From the NCBI GenBank assembly GCA_029781135.1, contig JAKOXH010000051.1:62001-126000 (forward strand): a stretch of DNA of 64,000 nucleotides, written 5' to 3'. Positions within the stretch are counted from its first letter, which is position 1. Each line of letters opens with the position of its first letter. Origin of the DNA: Planctomycetota bacterium. GTDB taxonomy: Bacteria; Planctomycetota; Planctomycetia; Pirellulales; Lacipirellulaceae. The translations under genes and the position numbers were made by a program. The notes below the pieces were generated by a model. The model saw only the letters and a list, made by a program, of their open reading frames with translations. It had not been told where the DNA came from and ran no database searches. Positions 63,350-64,000 of the stretch are shown here, piece after piece.

Positions 63350-64000
63350 CTATCTCAACAAATCCGTAAACTCAAACTTCGCCCCATCGAATAACCCTTC
63401 ATCGCTGAGCTTGAGTGCGGGAATGACAAGTAGTGCCATGAACGATAGCGTCATATACGGCGCCCGCAGCGGCGAGCCCCAGGCCTTCACGAGTTTGTCG
63501 AGCTTGCCGTAAGCCGCGCCGACTTCTTCACACGAACCCGTCGCCATCAAGCCAGCCACTGGTAGCGGCAATACTGCTGCCACACCATCCGCACTGCACG
63601 TCGCCGAAAGCCCTCCGCCGGCGTCCATCACCAGGTTGATTGCCGCGGCGATGTCCTCGTCACTCGTGCCGACGGCGATGACATTGTGCGAATCGTGCGC
63701 CACGCTCGACGCCATCGCGCCGCGCTTCGACCCAAAGTTCTTGATGTACGCGATCGCCGGCGGCGCTTGAAAATAGCGATTTACGACGACGAGTTTCAAA
63801 ATGTCGAGCTCAAGCTGCGCGTGGACCGCTTCGTTCACGACCTGCGCTGGATATTCGAGTCGATTGGTAATGAGCTGCCCATCGAGTGCCTCGATCACCT
63901 GCAGCTTCAACCTCGAATCGGCCGGCACCGAAATCTCAATCGCCGCCGGCGTCAAAGGATTCGCCGCGAAATTGTTCGCGACCTTCGGTTTGACGCGCGG
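63350..64000 (-). CDS. ade: Adenine deaminase, C-terminal part (cut by window edge)
   Basis: The frame is open to the window end, so this is the last 216 residues of a longer protein. The segments YPAQVVNEAVHAQLELDILKLVVVNRY, AYIKNFGSKRGAMASSVAHDSHNVIAVG, AINLVMDAGGGLSATCSADG and LPLPVAGLMATGSCEEVGAAYGKL are those of the C-terminal domain of adenine deaminase, which changes adenine to hypoxanthine. The closing part SFMALLVIPALKLSDEGLFD is typical too. The catalytic amidohydrolase half lies outside the window. The stop is 87 bases from the repeat at 63181-63262. Confidence 0.9.
   Translation of the reverse strand, partial: PRVKPKVANNFAANPLTPAAIEISVPADSRLKLQVIEALDGQLITNRLEYPAQVVNEAVHAQLELDILKLVVVNRYFQAPPAIAYIKNFGSKRGAMASSVAHDSHNVIAVGTSDEDIAAAINLVMDAGGGLSATCSADGVAAVLPLPVAGLMATGSCEEVGAAYGKLDKLVKAWGSPLRAPYMTLSFMALLVIPALKLSDEGLFDGAKFEFTDLLR

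Noticed and set aside
1..64000. tRNA, rRNA, riboswitch, prophage, insertion sequence or origin
   Set aside because: No cloverleaf with conserved loops, ribosomal sequence, transposase, integrase, phage structural protein or DnaA-box cluster was recognised.

Overview
The window reads as chromosomal DNA of a planctomycete, most likely a member of the Pirellulales. The evidence is the gene repertoire: a DUF1559 prepilin-like protein with its small lipoprotein partner, dockerin plus PEP-CTERM secreted proteins, an SHD1-domain protein, a very large secretin, PQQ-like and YncE/phosphoesterase propellers, a polyhydroxyalkanoic-acid-type small protein, and MfnB, an enzyme of methanofuran synthesis. 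Base composition is moderately GC-rich. I see no rRNA, tRNA, CRISPR array, insertion sequence, phage gene or replication origin.

Layout. (1) 51-4389: a plus-strand cluster of a lysine 2,3-aminomutase-type radical SAM enzyme, two different D-Ala-D-Ala-ligase-type ATP-grasp proteins and a GNAT acetyltransferase, followed by an unassigned TIM-barrel-like protein. This resembles a pathway for a modified beta-amino-acid product and is the best candidate for an undescribed system. (2) 5639-9666: a translationally coupled pair, GH32 fructanase and a DUF6259-like hydrolase; then a Tat-exported sugar isomerase-like protein. (3) 10856-26558: a beta-mannan utilisation locus on the minus strand, with GH26 and GH113-like mannanases, a GH5-FN3-GH113-like fusion, a sodium:solute symporter and a cytoplasmic GH130 phosphorylase, next to a divergent LacI regulator. 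Four proteins here carry PEP-CTERM anchors. A DUF1559 protein, a lipoprotein and two paralogous adhesin-like proteins sit inside the block. (4) 26689-36394: a 992-residue Tat-exported GH42-like protein, a HEAT/beta-sandwich protein, a PQQ-propeller, a YncE/phosphoesterase fusion and a VWA protein. (5) 36797-50165: housekeeping and mixed genes, including rho with an RG-rich N-terminus, a thioredoxin/YHS protein, a TPR protein, an STN-domain protein, mfnB, a NhaD-like antiporter, RNase D and an M24 peptidase. (6) 50166-58953: envelope genes, including a secretin, a lipoprotein and a BON-domain protein with glycine-rich repeats. (7) 59185-64000: an aldehyde dehydrogenase, a TPR-like protein, a VapBC-like toxin-antitoxin pair, a UPF0175 protein and the C-terminal end of adenine deaminase, cut by the window edge.

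The intergenic spaces are rich in short inverted repeats of at least four families. One family keeps a fixed TAGCC foot while its perfectly paired 8-bp stems differ in sequence from copy to copy. Gene starts were chosen from Shine-Dalgarno spacing where it was visible. All functional calls come from motif recognition by eye; no database search was possible.
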